From: Clostridia bacterium
GTDB taxonomy: Bacteria; Bacillota; Clostridia; Oscillospirales; Acutalibacteraceae
Length of the DNA stretch: 64,000 bases
Direction of reading: 5' to 3'
NCBI GenBank assembly: GCA_017434895.1
Contig: JAFSGB010000026.1
Coordinates: forward strand, 30,777 to 94,776
The stretch's first letter is position 1, and each line of letters starts with the position of its first letter. The translations under genes were made by a program, and so were the position numbers. Shown here one piece after another: positions 1 through 9,784 of this stretch. The notes below the pieces were generated by a model. It searched no databases. It was not told the origin of the DNA and worked only from the letters and a program-made list of their open reading frames with translations.

Positions 1-183
1 GGGGTGATATTTGTCAATTACGGTCAGCATATCGTCATAGATATATTTGAGTCTTTGAGAAAATGGCAAATTTGCAGAAGTAGTAATGGCTCCGTAGCCT
101 ACCACACTGAAATTATAACCGTTTGTGTCAACTATTCCATAGCCCACAATGGCATACCCCGGGTCAATGCCTAAAATCCTCAA
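1..183 (-). CDS. ruvC: Crossover junction endodeoxyribonuclease RuvC (partial, N-terminus)
   Basis: Reading the minus strand from a TTG at 183 gives 61 codons running off the window edge. The product starts with the RuvC signature RILGIDPGYAIVGYGIV, where the Asp after GI is the first catalytic metal ligand of the RNase H-like fold. RuvC cuts Holliday junctions as part of the RuvABC resolvasome. A GGTGGTG ribosome binding site lies about 5 bases before the TTG. The rest of the gene, and probably ruvA and ruvB, lie outside the window. The N-terminal motif is diagnostic; only the start codon is open to doubt. Confidence 0.9.
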   Translation of the reverse strand, partial: MRILGIDPGYAIVGYGIVDTNGYNFSVVGYGAITTSANLPFSQRLKYIYDDMLTVIDKYHP

Positions 184-296
184 ATAATCACCACCAAAGC
201 ATAATAATCCAATTTAAGCATAATTTTATATATTATATCATATAGATTATATTTCGGCAATGTTTTTTTATTATTTTAATCAAGTTTAGAAAATTC

Positions 297-325
297 TTGA
301 CAATTCAACCGATTTGCTATATATT
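297..325 (+). promoter_or_regulatory. Sigma-A promoter of the potA operon
   Basis: TTGACA at 297-302 and TATATT at 320-325 are separated by 17 bases. This predicts a transcript start near 332 and a leader of about 55 bases before potA. No riboswitch fold was recognised in the leader. Confidence 0.75.
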
Positions 326-386
326 TTATTCTGGTTATTCTTATATTAATTTGCCTTAAATCTTGAATAAAAAGGGGTTGTTTTTA

Positions 387-1520
387 ATGATTGGAGAAAA
401 CATTGTTGAGCTTAAAAATATCTCGGTCAGCTTTGACGGCGAGCAAATACTGAATGGGCTTAATCTAGACATTAAAGATAAAGAATTCATAACCTTTTTA
501 GGCCCCTCAGGTTGCGGAAAAACCACAACCCTCAGACTTATTGCAGGCTTTTTAGAGCCTGACGAGGGTGATATTATATTTGAAAACCAAAGAATTAATG
601 ATGTTCCTGCCTATAAAAGACAGGTTAACACTATTTTTCAGCGTTACGCCCTATTCCCCCACCTAAATGTTTACGAGAACATTGCCTTCGGTCTTAGAGT
701 TAAAAAAATGAAAGACAAGGAAATTAAGGAAAAGGTTGAGGAAATGCTCGAGCTTGTAAACCTTAAAGGACTGGGAAACCGAAGTATTGACACCCTCTCG
801 GGCGGTCAGCAGCAGCGTGTTGCAATTGCCCGCGCTATTGCAAACAGGCCTAAGGTTTTACTTCTTGACGAGCCCCTTGCCGCTCTTGATTTAAAGCTTC
901 GCAAGGATATGCAAAAGGAGCTTAAAAAAATTCAGCAGCAATTAGGCATTACCTTTGTTTTTGTAACCCACGACCAAGAGGAAGCACTGACAATGTCCGA
1001 CCGAGTAATTGTTATGGACGACGGTAAAATTCAGCAAATCGGCACCCCTCAAGATATTTATAACGAACCTAAAAACGCTTTTGTTGCGGACTTTATCGGT
1101 GAATCCAATATTCTTGACGGCAAGATGCTTAAGGACTTTTATGTTGAATTCTCGGGCAATAAATTTGACTGTCTTGACAAGGGCTTTGAAAAGAACGAGC
1201 TTGTTGACGTGGTTGTCCGTCCCGAGGATGTGGACATCGTACCCGAGGACAAGGGTCAGCTGACAGGTATTGTAACCTCAGTAGCTTTCCTTGGCGTTCA
1301 CTATGAAATCATTGTTGACATCGGCGGTTTTAAATGGATGATTCAAACTACCGACGAGCATTTTGTAGATGATAAAGTAGGTCTTTATATCGAGCCGGAT
1401 GCCATTCACATTATGAAAAAGAGTGAATATTCGGGTCTTTACGGTGACTATTCCACATACAGTGAAGAAATGTATGAAATGAACGAAATTAATGAACTGG
1501 CGGAGGAAGAAGCTCAATGA
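387..1520 (+). CDS. potA: Spermidine/putrescine ABC transporter ATP-binding protein PotA
   Basis: Cytoplasmic ATPase of a polyamine importer. The 377-residue product has Walker A (GPSGCGKTT), the ABC signature (LSGGQQQR), Walker B (VLLLDEP) and the H-loop (VTHDQEE). A C-terminal TOBE-type region follows from about residue 240, as in other PotA proteins. The start is ATG at 387, with AAAGGGG about 10 bases upstream; an in-frame TTG at 363 lies before that Shine-Dalgarno and is not favoured. The stop overlaps potB by four bases, so the genes are translationally coupled. An acidic tail after about residue 350 is extra to the core fold. Specificity for polyamines rather than another cation is inferred from the whole operon. 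Confidence 0.93.
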   Translation: MIGENIVELKNISVSFDGEQILNGLNLDIKDKEFITFLGPSGCGKTTTLRLIAGFLEPDEGDIIFENQRINDVPAYKRQVNTIFQRYALFPHLNVYENIAFGLRVKKMKDKEIKEKVEEMLELVNLKGLGNRSIDTLSGGQQQRVAIARAIANRPKVLLLDEPLAALDLKLRKDMQKELKKIQQQLGITFVFVTHDQEEALTMSDRVIVMDDGKIQQIGTPQDIYNEPKNAFVADFIGESNILDGKMLKDFYVEFSGNKFDCLDKGFEKNELVDVVVRPEDVDIVPEDKGQLTGIVTSVAFLGVHYEIIVDIGGFKWMIQTTDEHFVDDKVGLYIEPDAIHIMKKSEYSGLYGDYSTYSEEMYEMNEINELAEEEAQ

Positions 1521-2335
1521 ACACTTCTTTTTCAAGGAGGCTCATTAACACCCCATGCTTAATTTGGTCGGCAATTTTTATTGTAGTGCCTCTATTTATC
1601 GTGCTGTACTACACCTTTTCCGACGGTAATGGTGGATTCACCCTCCAAAATATTTACGAGCTTAGGCTTTATAAGGATGTTTTTGTAACCTCAGTAATTT
1701 ACGCCTTAATTGCAACCCTTATTTGTTTAATTCTTTCATATCCCTTTTCCTACTTTTTAACCAAAATTTCGGTCAATTCCCAAAAAATGACCATATTACT
1801 TGTAATGCTTCCTATGTGGATGAATTTACTTATTAAAACATATTCTTGGACTGTTATTCTCGATAATAACGGCGTTTTAAACCGCATTTTAAATCTTTTG
1901 GGCTTTGAAAGTGTTAAATTTATGGGAACCCCCGCAGCAGTGATTTTGGGTATGGTTTATGACTTTATACCCTATATGATTTTGCCTATTTACACCACAA
2001 TTTCCAAGATTGACAATTCCCTTTTAGAGGCTGCGTCCGACCTTGGCTCTAACGCCTTTTCAAAACTGAGACGGGTTGTTTTGCCCCTTAGCATTCCAGG
2101 TGTTTTATCGGGGATTACTATGGTTTTTGTGCCCTCTATCAGTACCTTTTATATTTCCCAAAAACTAGGTAACGGAATGATACTTTTAGTTGGAGACATT
2201 ATTGAAACACAGTTTAAAATTCCAAACTACCCTTTGGGAGCCGCAATGTCTCTTGTGCTTATGATATTTATTATTATAAGCATTGCCGTTATGAATAAAT
2301 TCGGAGATACTGACAAAGGGGGTATTATGATATGA
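1517..2335 (+). CDS. potB: Polyamine ABC transporter permease PotB
   Basis: Integral membrane subunit of 272 residues with about six hydrophobic helices. The EAA loop that docks on the ATPase is visible around residues 175-195 ([20 protein letters not shown]). The ATGA overlap with potA and the four-base overlap with the next gene place it in a tight operon. Length and order (A-B-C-D) match the standard pot operon. Confidence 0.9.
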   Translation: MNTSFSRRLINTPCLIWSAIFIVVPLFIVLYYTFSDGNGGFTLQNIYELRLYKDVFVTSVIYALIATLICLILSYPFSYFLTKISVNSQKMTILLVMLPMWMNLLIKTYSWTVILDNNGVLNRILNLLGFESVKFMGTPAAVILGMVYDFIPYMILPIYTTISKIDNSLLEAASDLGSNAFSKLRRVVLPLSIPGVLSGITMVFVPSISTFYISQKLGNGMILLVGDIIETQFKIPNYPLGAAMSLVLMIFIIISIAVMNKFGDTDKGGIMI

Positions 2336-4251
2336 AAATGCTCCGCGAGATTTTTATTTCTTTAATACTCATATTTTTGTATGCTCCCCTTTTAGTTATG
2401 ACCTTTTTCTCCTTTAACAGCTCGAAAAGCACATCTGTTTTTGAAGGCTTTTCACTTAAATGGTACGAGCAACTTCTTTATGACAGTGAGTCTATAACCG
2501 CTCTCCAAAACACCTTGGTTTTAGCAATACTTTCTGCGTTAATTGCCACTGTTTTAGGTACCGTTTCGGCGGTAGGAATTTATAAAATGAAAAAGGGCGC
2601 CTTTAAATCCACCCTTACAACTGTTACAAATATTCCTATGATGACACCCGAAATCGTAACCGGTGTGTCCTTAATGCTGTTATTTGTATTTATGACAACT
2701 ATTATCGGTAAAAAAGAAGCACTGGGCTTTGGCACAATTCTTTGTGCCCATATAACCTTTAACCTACCGTACGTTATACTTAATGTTTTACCTAAGTTAA
2801 AGCAGACTGATGTTCACCTTTCCGAGGCGGCAGAGGACTTGGGTTGTACCCCCTTACAGGCATTTTTTAAGGCGGTGCTGCCCTCAATTTACCCCGGAAT
2901 TTTTACCGGCTTTATTATGTCCTTTACCCTGTCTCTTGACGATTTTGTAATCAGCTATTTCACGTCGGGACCCTCTTTCCAAACATTGCCTATTCGCATT
3001 TATTCAATGACCAAAAAGACGGTTAAGCCTACTATGTATGCCCTTTCCACCATTATTTTTTTAACCGTTTTGATTTTACTGGTGCTAACAAATCTTTCCC
3101 AGAGTGAAAGCAAAAAATCAAAGCTTAGACCAAGACTTATGAAAGCGCTTACCGTTGCGATTTGTGTTGCGATTGTCAGCAGTATGACGGCGGTTTCGGT
3201 TATGAGCCAGAAATTAAAAAATACCAACATTGATATTATCGGTAATTATAGCCGTGATTTGGCGGGCACTACCCTTAATGTTTACAACTGGGGCGAATAT
3301 CTTTCTTTAGGCGAGGACAACACCCTTGATGTTAACGCCGCCTTTGAAAAGCTTACGGGAATTAAAGTGAATTACACAAATTTTGAAAGCAATGAGGAGA
3401 TGTATGCCAAAATTAAGGCAGGCTCCTCGGCCTATGACATTATAATCCCCTCGGATTATATGATCCAGCGAATGATTAAGGAAAATTTACTTTTAAAGCT
3501 TGATATGGAGGAAATTACCAACTATTCCCTCATTGCCGATGAGTATAAAAACCTTTATTTCGACCCTCAAAATCAGTACAGTGTTCCATACAATGTGGGT
3601 ATGGTAGGACTAATTTACAATAAAACCAAGGTAAAAGAAGCGCCCGATAGCTGGGAAGCTTTATTTGACAAGCGTTATAAGGGCGATATTTTAACCTTTA
3701 ACAACTCCCGTGATGCTTTTGCCATTGCCCAGTTTGCTTTGGGGCTTGATGTTAACAGTGAAAATAAGGAGGACTGGAACAAGGCCGCCGATAAATTAAG
3801 CCAACAAAACACCGTTTTACAAGCCCGCGTTATGGACGAGGTTTTCAATAAAATGGAGTCTGGCAATGCGGCAATTACCCCCTACTATGCCGGCGATTTC
3901 TACATTATGAAGGAGGCAAATGACGATTTGGAGTTTGTGTATCCAAAGGAGGGTACAAATATTTTCGTCGACTCGATTTGTGTGCCTAAAACTACTCAAA
4001 ATTATGATGCGGCAATTATGTATATCAATTTTCTTTTAGAGCCTGAGGTAGCCCTTGCTAATGCAGAATATATTTGCTATGCTTCGCCGAACACCTCGGT
4101 TATTAACAATGAGAAATATTCCTTAAAGGACGACCCAATTCTTTACCCCGAAGAAACGGTAAAGAAAAACACACAGTACTATCACGACCTTGACCCCGAC
4201 ATTAGAAGTCATTACGAAAATCTCTGGATTGATGTTAAATTAAATTCATAA
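2332..4251 (+). CDS. potC: Fused polyamine permease PotC and substrate-binding protein PotD
   Basis: A 639-residue fusion. Residues 1 to about 262 are a PotC-like permease with about six helices and an EAA loop (SEAAEDLGCTPLQAFFKAVLP). After a basic linker and one more hydrophobic segment (about 270-290), residues 310-639 form a PotD-type periplasmic-binding fold starting at TLNVYNWGEYL. The last helix therefore anchors the receptor outside the membrane, replacing the lipid anchor of a free PotD. The reading frame is continuous with no stop or internal Shine-Dalgarno at the junction, so this is a real fusion and not two genes. Such PotCD fusions occur in some Firmicutes. A terminator follows immediately. 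Confidence 0.92.
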   Translation: MKMLREIFISLILIFLYAPLLVMTFFSFNSSKSTSVFEGFSLKWYEQLLYDSESITALQNTLVLAILSALIATVLGTVSAVGIYKMKKGAFKSTLTTVTNIPMMTPEIVTGVSLMLLFVFMTTIIGKKEALGFGTILCAHITFNLPYVILNVLPKLKQTDVHLSEAAEDLGCTPLQAFFKAVLPSIYPGIFTGFIMSFTLSLDDFVISYFTSGPSFQTLPIRIYSMTKKTVKPTMYALSTIIFLTVLILLVLTNLSQSESKKSKLRPRLMKALTVAICVAIVSSMTAVSVMSQKLKNTNIDIIGNYSRDLAGTTLNVYNWGEYLSLGEDNTLDVNAAFEKLTGIKVNYTNFESNEEMYAKIKAGSSAYDIIIPSDYMIQRMIKENLLLKLDMEEITNYSLIADEYKNLYFDPQNQYSVPYNVGMVGLIYNKTKVKEAPDSWEALFDKRYKGDILTFNNSRDAFAIAQFALGLDVNSENKEDWNKAADKLSQQNTVLQARVMDEVFNKMESGNAAITPYYAGDFYIMKEANDDLEFVYPKEGTNIFVDSICVPKTTQNYDAAIMYINFLLEPEVALANAEYICYASPNTSVINNEKYSLKDDPILYPEETVKKNTQYYHDLDPDIRSHYENLWIDVKLNS

Positions 4252-4256
4252 TTTGT

Positions 4257-4287
4257 AAAAAAACAGGTCTTTCGACCTGTTTTTTTA
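4257..4287. terminator. Bidirectional rho-independent terminator
   Basis: Stem ACAGGTC/GACCTGT (4263-4269 and 4274-4280) with an A-run before and a T-run after it. It serves the pot operon on the plus strand and the glycan operon on the minus strand, overlapping the stop codon of the latter. Confidence 0.9.
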
Positions 4288-5106
4288 ACTTCTTAAAAGT
4301 TTTTCAAATATAAATTTTCTTGCCCAGTTTGGTATTAATGCCACAACAAATTGAACTGCAAGAGTAACAAAATAATCCCAAAACGAAATATACCCTGTTT
4401 GATAAATAATTTTTCGGCCAGACTTATACTTTTTTAAATATGAATAACCGCCGCGTCGTTTAAACATATTCTCACCTGTACGGGCAAATACCAAGTAATC
4501 ATCAATATTTGCACAGTAAGCACCGCTTAGTATCATATTAACCCAAAGAAGTGTATCCTCCATTAAGGGTGCGTGCTGATAGTTGCCCGCATTAAGCACA
4601 GCGGATTTTTTGTACATAACCGTCATGTGATTAAAGGAATCACGGCGTTTTTGGTATGCCTTTATTTCCTTGTCAGTAATAGGTACTTTACGAATTGAGG
4701 TAATAGTCTCGGGTGTGGTGGAAAACTCCTTAATATGACTACCGCAAATATCTAACTGAGGGTTTCTCTCAAACATTTCGAGTTGCTTTTCAAAACGGTC
4801 TGCAACAGCAATATCATCGGTATCCATTCGGGCAATCAGCTCATTTTTACAATGTAAAACGCCCTCATTAAGTGCCAATCCCAAACCCCTGTTTTCCCTT
4901 AAGGGAACACGGTTTAAAAGATTTGGATATTTACTTTCATACTCGTCCAACAGTGCATAAAGCTCGTCGGTTAAAGGACCGTCCTCAACAATTACCCATT
5001 CGTCTGCCTTAATAGTTTGGCAAAGTAGACTTTCGAAACAAGCTCTTGCATATTCAGGCTTTTCCTTAATATAAATTGAGAGTAAAACCGAAAATTTTTC
5101 GCTCAT
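4285..5106 (-). CDS. Family 2 glycosyltransferase
   Basis: A 273-residue GT-A-fold enzyme. The N-terminus (SVLLSIYIKEKPEY) and the metal-binding DxD region (RMDTDDIAVADRF) are typical of family 2 transferases that move a sugar from a nucleotide donor to a lipid-linked or surface acceptor. A hydrophobic C-terminal segment suggests membrane association. It is the last gene of a three-gene operon, 14 bases after the sugar-phosphate transferase. It probably adds the second sugar after that enzyme primes the lipid carrier; donor and acceptor cannot be read from sequence. Confidence 0.85.
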   Translation of the reverse strand: MSEKFSVLLSIYIKEKPEYARACFESLLCQTIKADEWVIVEDGPLTDELYALLDEYESKYPNLLNRVPLRENRGLGLALNEGVLHCKNELIARMDTDDIAVADRFEKQLEMFERNPQLDICGSHIKEFSTTPETITSIRKVPITDKEIKAYQKRRDSFNHMTVMYKKSAVLNAGNYQHAPLMEDTLLWVNMILSGAYCANIDDYLVFARTGENMFKRRGGYSYLKKYKSGRKIIYQTGYISFWDYFVTLAVQFVVALIPNWARKFIFEKLLRS

Positions 5107-5120
5107 CTAACTTTCTCCTA

Positions 5121-5801
5121 TTATTTTAAAACGGCTAAAACCGTTTCAAGCATAGTTTTAATGTCACCAAAGAAGCTGAAATTTTTAATTGCCTCGAGAT
5201 TATACTTCATCTTTTCGGGTAAAACCTCGTTGATGTAAACCTCATCGGTATTTTCGGCAGACTCTAAAAGGCGTTCCTCATCCTTGTATTCAATGCTTGC
5301 CTTTGAGGTAATACCGGCCGGCAACAATAAAGTAGCTTTCATTTCGTTGGTATAAGCCGCAACATATTTTTCCACCTCGGGTCTGGTGCCGACAAAGGTC
5401 ATATCGCCTAAAAAAACATTAAATAGCTGCGGTAACTCGTCCAAACGGCAGCCTCTGATTACCTTTCCCACCCTTGTTACCCTCGGGTCATTGTTTGTGG
5501 TAACTTGAGTTCCACGGCTTTCGGCATTTTGAACCATTGATCTGAATTTATAAATTCTGAAAACCCTATTATAGGTGGTAACTCGACGTTGTCTGAACAT
5601 TACGGGACCCTTAGAGTCAAGCTTAATAAAAAGAGCCAAAATCAGCATAACCGGGGTAAGAATAACAATCATTATCCCCGAAGCAATAATATCAAAAATT
5701 CTTTTTAAAACAAGACTGGCATTTCTCTTTTCTAAAATGTCGTAATATTCTTTAACTTCAGCCACCTGCATTTCGGACGGTAGCTCATTCCATTTTTTCA
5801 T
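5121..5801 (-). CDS. Undecaprenyl-phosphate sugar-1-phosphate transferase (bacterial sugar transferase)
   Basis: A 226-residue initiating transferase of the PglC/WcaJ catalytic-domain type. It has one N-terminal hydrophobic segment (residues 35-60) followed by the conserved core: FRQRR, YKFRSM, DELPQLFNV and VGTRPE. These enzymes attach a sugar phosphate to undecaprenyl phosphate. The short length, without the multi-helix N-terminal domain of the longer homologue at 57765-59114, is typical of PglC-like proteins. It lies between an aminosugar aminotransferase and a glycosyltransferase, so the sugar is probably a 4-amino-4,6-dideoxy or diacetamido sugar (inference). Confidence 0.88.
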   Translation of the reverse strand: MKKWNELPSEMQVAEVKEYYDILEKRNASLVLKRIFDIIASGIMIVILTPVMLILALFIKLDSKGPVMFRQRRVTTYNRVFRIYKFRSMVQNAESRGTQVTTNNDPRVTRVGKVIRGCRLDELPQLFNVFLGDMTFVGTRPEVEKYVAAYTNEMKATLLLPAGITSKASIEYKDEERLLESAENTDEVYINEVLPEKMKYNLEAIKNFSFFGDIKTMLETVLAVLK

Positions 5802-5814
5802 TTAAAGCTCCGTT

Positions 5815-7008
5815 CTAGCTGATAGCCTTTTTAAAGGAGTCAATAACATAGTCTATTGCCTCATCGGTCATAGTTGAGTAGAGAGGTAGGGTAATTACAT
5901 TTTCAAAGCGAGCATAAGCTTGCGGATAATCTTTAATGTCAAATCCACGCTTTTTGTATGCCGTAAGCAAAGGTAAGGGTTTGTAATGAACATTTGTAGC
6001 AATACCCATTTCTGCCATTTTTACAATAATATCATTACATTCCTCACGTGTTTTACCTTTAACATTTACAAGGTAAAGGTGACAGCTTGATGTGAAATCG
6101 TCACCATAATGATGTAGCAAACTAACAGGTAAATCCTTAAAAGCTTCATTATAAGCCTTAACAAGCTCTAAACGGCGTTTGAGCATATTAGGGTAGCGTC
6201 TAAGCTGTGCTATACCAATAGCTGCCATTATATCGGTCATATTACATTTGAAATACGGCTCGACAATATCATATTCCCAAGCACCAAGACCGTTTTTTGA
6301 AAGGGCATCCTTAGTTTGTCCGTGAAGGGAAAGAAGCATAAACTGTTTGTAAATATCCTCGTTGTTGATACCTTCAATATCCTTCCAAACAACCGCACCG
6401 CCCTCAGCAGTGGTAAGATTTTTAACAGCATGGAATGAAAAGCTTGTAAAATCACCAAAGGAACCGGCTCTTTTGCCATTTTTGACTGCACCTAAACTGT
6501 GGGCACCGTCAGCTACAACGGCAATTCTGCCAATTTTGCTTTGAATTTCATTAGAAGGCTTAAAAAGAGACTTTTTACGGTTTACAATCTCAAAAATTCT
6601 ATCATAATCACAAATTACGCCACCCAAATCAACGGGAATAATAGCCTTTGTTTTGGGAGTGATTTTAGCCTCTAAGTCATCATAGTCCATCTCAAAGGAA
6701 TCCTTAGCAATATCAACCAAAATAGGGGTTGCACCAACATGATAAATTACACTGGCAGATGCAGTATAGGTATAAGCAGAGGTAATAACCTCGTCACCCT
6801 CACCAATGCCTAAAATATGGAGTGCGAGCTCAGCACAGGCGGTAGCAGAATTCAGGCAGACAGCAGTGCTCGTACCGCAAAACTCGGCAATTTGTTTTTC
6901 AAAAAGCTTGGTTTTAGGTCCTGTTGTAATCCAACCGCTTTTAAGAGTGTCTGTAACCTCTAATATTTCTTCATTTGTAATGTCAGGTGGTGAAAAAGGT
7001 ATTTTCAT
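5815..7008 (-). CDS. DegT/DnrJ/EryC1/StrS-family sugar aminotransferase
   Basis: PLP-dependent nucleotide-sugar aminotransferase of 397 residues. The N-terminus IPFSPPDITNEEI, the strand VDLGG and the PLP lysine in FSFHAVKNLTTAEGG are family hallmarks. The ATG at 7008 is preceded by GGGGGA at a good distance. An upstream in-frame start at 7089 would put the start codon inside the promoter and is rejected. It is the first gene of the glycan operon, behind a near-consensus promoter. The gene set resembles the PglE-PglC-glycosyltransferase part of protein-glycan pathways. Confidence 0.9.
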   Translation of the reverse strand: MKIPFSPPDITNEEILEVTDTLKSGWITTGPKTKLFEKQIAEFCGTSTAVCLNSATACAELALHILGIGEGDEVITSAYTYTASASVIYHVGATPILVDIAKDSFEMDYDDLEAKITPKTKAIIPVDLGGVICDYDRIFEIVNRKKSLFKPSNEIQSKIGRIAVVADGAHSLGAVKNGKRAGSFGDFTSFSFHAVKNLTTAEGGAVVWKDIEGINNEDIYKQFMLLSLHGQTKDALSKNGLGAWEYDIVEPYFKCNMTDIMAAIGIAQLRRYPNMLKRRLELVKAYNEAFKDLPVSLLHHYGDDFTSSCHLYLVNVKGKTREECNDIIVKMAEMGIATNVHYKPLPLLTAYKKRGFDIKDYPQAYARFENVITLPLYSTMTDEAIDYVIDSFKKAIS

Positions 7009-7057
7009 AAATATTCCCCCTCGGCGAACAATGGATATCATGATTTTTTTACAATAA

Positions 7058-7107
7058 TACCATACCAACACATGGTACATTATACACAAAAAAACCTATT
7101 TTGTCAA
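7058..7107 (-). promoter_or_regulatory. Promoter of the glycan operon with a palindrome at the transcript start
   Basis: On the minus strand TTGACA (7102-7107) and TATAAT (7079-7084) are 17 bases apart, a perfect consensus pair. An inverted repeat TACCAT/ATGGTA (7058-7063 and 7072-7077) covers the expected start of transcription and could be an operator. Confidence 0.7.
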
Positions 7108-7221
7108 TAAAGCCCTTAATATTATTATTTTCACATATCACCTTTGCAAAAATACTATCATACTTATCAAAAAATGTTGAATACGCCTTCGGCAATTACA
7201 TACTAATCCTTCGGATTAGAT

Positions 7222-7258
7222 AAAAATAAAGCACTTCGTGACGAAGTGCTTTATTTTT
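7222..7258 (-). terminator. Terminator of tRNA-Leu(CAG)
   Basis: An 11-base-pair stem (AAAGCACTTCG/CGAAGTGCTTT at 7228-7238 and 7242-7252) starts right after the tRNA CCA end on the minus strand and runs into a T-rich tract. Confidence 0.85.
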
Positions 7259-7343
7259 TGGTGCACCTGACAGGACTTGAACCTGCAAGTCTTGCGACAT
7301 ACGGACCTGAACCGTACGTGTTTGCCAGTTTCACCACAGGTGC
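7259..7343 (-). tRNA. tRNA-Leu (anticodon CAG), CCA encoded
   Basis: The minus strand folds as a class II tRNA of 85 bases including CCA. The acceptor stem is GCACCTG/CAGGTGC, the anticodon stem TACGG/CCGTA encloses loop TTCAGGT (anticodon CAG), the long variable arm is GTC-GCAA-GAC, and the T-loop is TTCAAGT. It has its own terminator. Confidence 0.95.
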
Positions 7344-7398
7344 AAATTTATTTTCTCAACAATTATATCACAACATTGAAAAAAGTCAAGAAACAAAA

Positions 7399-7719
7399 CT
7401 ACTTTCTGTGATATTTATAAAATACAATTATGTCCATTTGGGTGTTGTTAATACGATTCACTCCCGAAACGGTAATACCGTCACCGCTTAAGAGCATATA
7501 GTAAGTAGCATCCTCTATTTTGCAGCAAAAAACATCGGTAACGCCGCACATAACACGAATTTCCCCATCAAGCACGACAATTCTACCCTCTTTTCCAAGG
7601 ATAATTTCTTTAACCTCGCCCTCGTCGGTTCTAATACGTTGAGTTACATATTTAATTTCTCTGCCGTCCATCTGTTTTAGGACGCTTTCGTTGGGATTTT
7701 TCTTTTTAAAGCCGAACAT
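7399..7719 (-). CDS. Hypothetical protein, 106 residues
   Basis: Not recognised. The product begins MFGFKKKNPNES and looks like a small soluble beta-rich protein: alternating hydrophobic and charged strands (EIILGKEGRIVVLDGEIRVMCG) with no signal peptide or transmembrane helix. The ATG at 7719 has AGGTGA seven bases upstream; the longer frame at 7728 would start inside that Shine-Dalgarno. It lies between tRNA-Leu and the divergent RNase J promoter, and its codon use matches its neighbours, so it is probably a real gene. Confidence 0.7.
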   Translation of the reverse strand: MFGFKKKNPNESVLKQMDGREIKYVTQRIRTDEGEVKEIILGKEGRIVVLDGEIRVMCGVTDVFCCKIEDATYYMLLSGDGITVSGVNRINNTQMDIIVFYKYHRK

Positions 7720-7819
7720 AAATATCACCTTTATAAATTATATAAATTTTTAAGTTCCTTGTCAAGAAATCTGCGATTAAATTAAAAGCTAATTGTGCAT
7801 AATATTTCCTATATAGCAC

Positions 7820-7848
7820 TTGACTTTAAGCTTCAAAAAAGTTACAAT
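7820..7848 (+). promoter_or_regulatory. Promoter of rnj-rplI
   Basis: TTGACT (7820-7825), a 17-base spacer and TACAAT (7843-7848), giving a leader of about 90 bases. Confidence 0.6.
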
Positions 7849-7946
7849 ATATAATGATTAATTATGTATAAGAGTTAGTTTACCTATTTTAACATAACAT
7901 ACTTTGAGTATGTATAAATATAACAAATTTGGAGGCTATTTATTTA

Positions 7947-9773
7947 ATGAACCAAACCAAACAAAAAACAGCGACTAGCGGAAAGGAAAATACACACAAG
8001 CCTTACAAAAAACAGGAAAAAGGTACTGCTAAAAAGAAACAGACAACTAAAAATTTAAGTGGTAAAAAAACCGTAACTAAAAGCAACTATAAGCGTCCCC
8101 AAAAACCAAAACTACCAATTAAGATTATTCCTCTTGGCGGTCTTAACGAAATCGGTAAAAATATCACACTTTATGAATATGACGGCGATATGTTTTTGGT
8201 GGACTGCGGAATGTCTTTCCCAGATGAAGAAATGCCGGGTATTGACATTGTAATTCCCGACTTTACCTATGTGCTGGAAAATAAGGACAAAATTAAAGGT
8301 ATGGTTGTTACCCACGGACACGAGGACCATATTGGCGCTATCCCCTATCTTTTAAAGGATTTTAATGTTCCGATCTTCGCCACACGCCTTACAATCGGTC
8401 TAATTGAGGGTAAGCTTAAAGAACACAAGCTTTTAGCAGATGCTAAGCTTAACACCGTTCAGGCGGGTGACACTGTAAGCCTTGGAAAATTTAATGTGGA
8501 GTTTATTAATGTTAACCATTCTATTCCCGATGCGGTTGGTTTTGCAATCAACTGTCCCGCCGGCACCGTTATCCACACAGGAGACTTTAAGATTGACACC
8601 ACTCCAATTGACGGAAATGTTATTGATTTGGGCCGTTTTGGTGAATACGGCAAAAAAGGTGTTTTGGCTTTACTTGCCGACTCTACCAACGCTGAAAGAC
8701 CTGGATTTACATCTTCCGAAAAGCTTGTTGGTGGCTCTTTTTCCCACTTTTTTAGCCAAGCTGAAGGGCACAGAATTATAATAGCAACTTTCTCCTCCAA
8801 CATACACCGTATTCAGCAGATTATTAACGAAGCTATTCACTGCAACCGTAAGGTAGCAGTTTCAGGCAGAAGTATGATTAATGTTGTATCGGTAGCGTCG
8901 GAACTGGGATACCTTAATGTTCCCGAAAATGTGCTGATTGATGTTTCTGATATTAATAATTATGAACCGGGTGAAATTGTCCTTGTGACCACCGGAAGCC
9001 AAGGTGAACCGATGTCTGCATTGCACCGCATTGCCTTTTCCGACCACAGACAAATTGAAATTATCCCCGGTGATATGATTATAATTTCCGCAACCCCCAT
9101 TCCCGGTAACGAAAAGCTTGTAAGCAAGGTTATTAACGAGCTTATGAAGCGAGGCGCCAATGTTGTCTACGAAAAGATGTACGATGTACACGTTTCCGGA
9201 CACGCTTGTCAAGAGGAATTAAAGCTTATTATGAGCATTGTCAAACCAAAATACTTTATTCCTCTCCATGGCGAGCAAAAGCACCTCATTAAGCACGCAG
9301 GTCTTGCCGAGCAGGTTGGAATTGACCCGAAAAATATTATAATTTCACAAAACGGAAATGTAATTGAACTGCAAAAGAACTCCGTTATAGCCAAGGAAAC
9401 GGTTCAAGCAGGCAGAGTTATGGTTGACGGACTTGGCGTTGGCGATGTTGGAAGTATTGTGCTTCGTGACAGAAAGCTTTTATCTGATGACGGTATTATA
9501 ATCATTGCTATGAGCGTCGACCGTTACACCAGAGAAATAATTTCCGGACCTGACGTTGTAACAAGAGGATTTATCTATGTTAAGGAATCGGAGGAACTGA
9601 TTAAGGAAATAAATGAACTGGCTTGCGATATTTTGGAACGTTGTTACATTCATAATGTTCGTGACTGGAACACAGTAAAAGCAAAAGTTAAGGAAGGAAT
9701 TTCCCGTTTCCTATTCTCAAAAACCAAGCGCAGTCCTATGATTTTACCTATTATTATGGAAGTTAATGTTTAA
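7947..9773 (+). CDS. rnjA: Ribonuclease J
   Basis: Metallo-beta-lactamase/beta-CASP ribonuclease of 608 residues with 5'-3' exonuclease and endonuclease activity in mRNA decay and rRNA processing. The catalytic motif HGHEDH sits in [15 protein letters not shown]; later metal ligands ([19 protein letters not shown]) are present. The first 55 residues are a basic Lys/Thr-rich extension before the catalytic core ([15 protein letters not shown]). The ATG at 7947 follows GGAGG by 11 bases; a TTG at 7929 precedes that site and is rejected. Only one RNase J is visible here, so the J1 versus J2 label is uncertain. It is 11 bases from rplI, so the two are probably co-transcribed. Confidence 0.93.
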   Translation: MNQTKQKTATSGKENTHKPYKKQEKGTAKKKQTTKNLSGKKTVTKSNYKRPQKPKLPIKIIPLGGLNEIGKNITLYEYDGDMFLVDCGMSFPDEEMPGIDIVIPDFTYVLENKDKIKGMVVTHGHEDHIGAIPYLLKDFNVPIFATRLTIGLIEGKLKEHKLLADAKLNTVQAGDTVSLGKFNVEFINVNHSIPDAVGFAINCPAGTVIHTGDFKIDTTPIDGNVIDLGRFGEYGKKGVLALLADSTNAERPGFTSSEKLVGGSFSHFFSQAEGHRIIIATFSSNIHRIQQIINEAIHCNRKVAVSGRSMINVVSVASELGYLNVPENVLIDVSDINNYEPGEIVLVTTGSQGEPMSALHRIAFSDHRQIEIIPGDMIIISATPIPGNEKLVSKVINELMKRGANVVYEKMYDVHVSGHACQEELKLIMSIVKPKYFIPLHGEQKHLIKHAGLAEQVGIDPKNIIISQNGNVIELQKNSVIAKETVQAGRVMVDGLGVGDVGSIVLRDRKLLSDDGIIIIAMSVDRYTREIISGPDVVTRGFIYVKESEELIKEINELACDILERCYIHNVRDWNTVKAKVKEGISRFLFSKTKRSPMILPIIMEVNV

Positions 9774-9784
9774 GGAGAATAAAA

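Noticed and set aside
3000-3330. potC and potD as two genes separated by an error
   Set aside because: The frame is open throughout and there is no Shine-Dalgarno with a start at the junction.
8112-9394. Several antisense ORFs within rnjA
   Set aside because: They are out-of-frame shadows of a strong coding gene, lacking start sites and family features.
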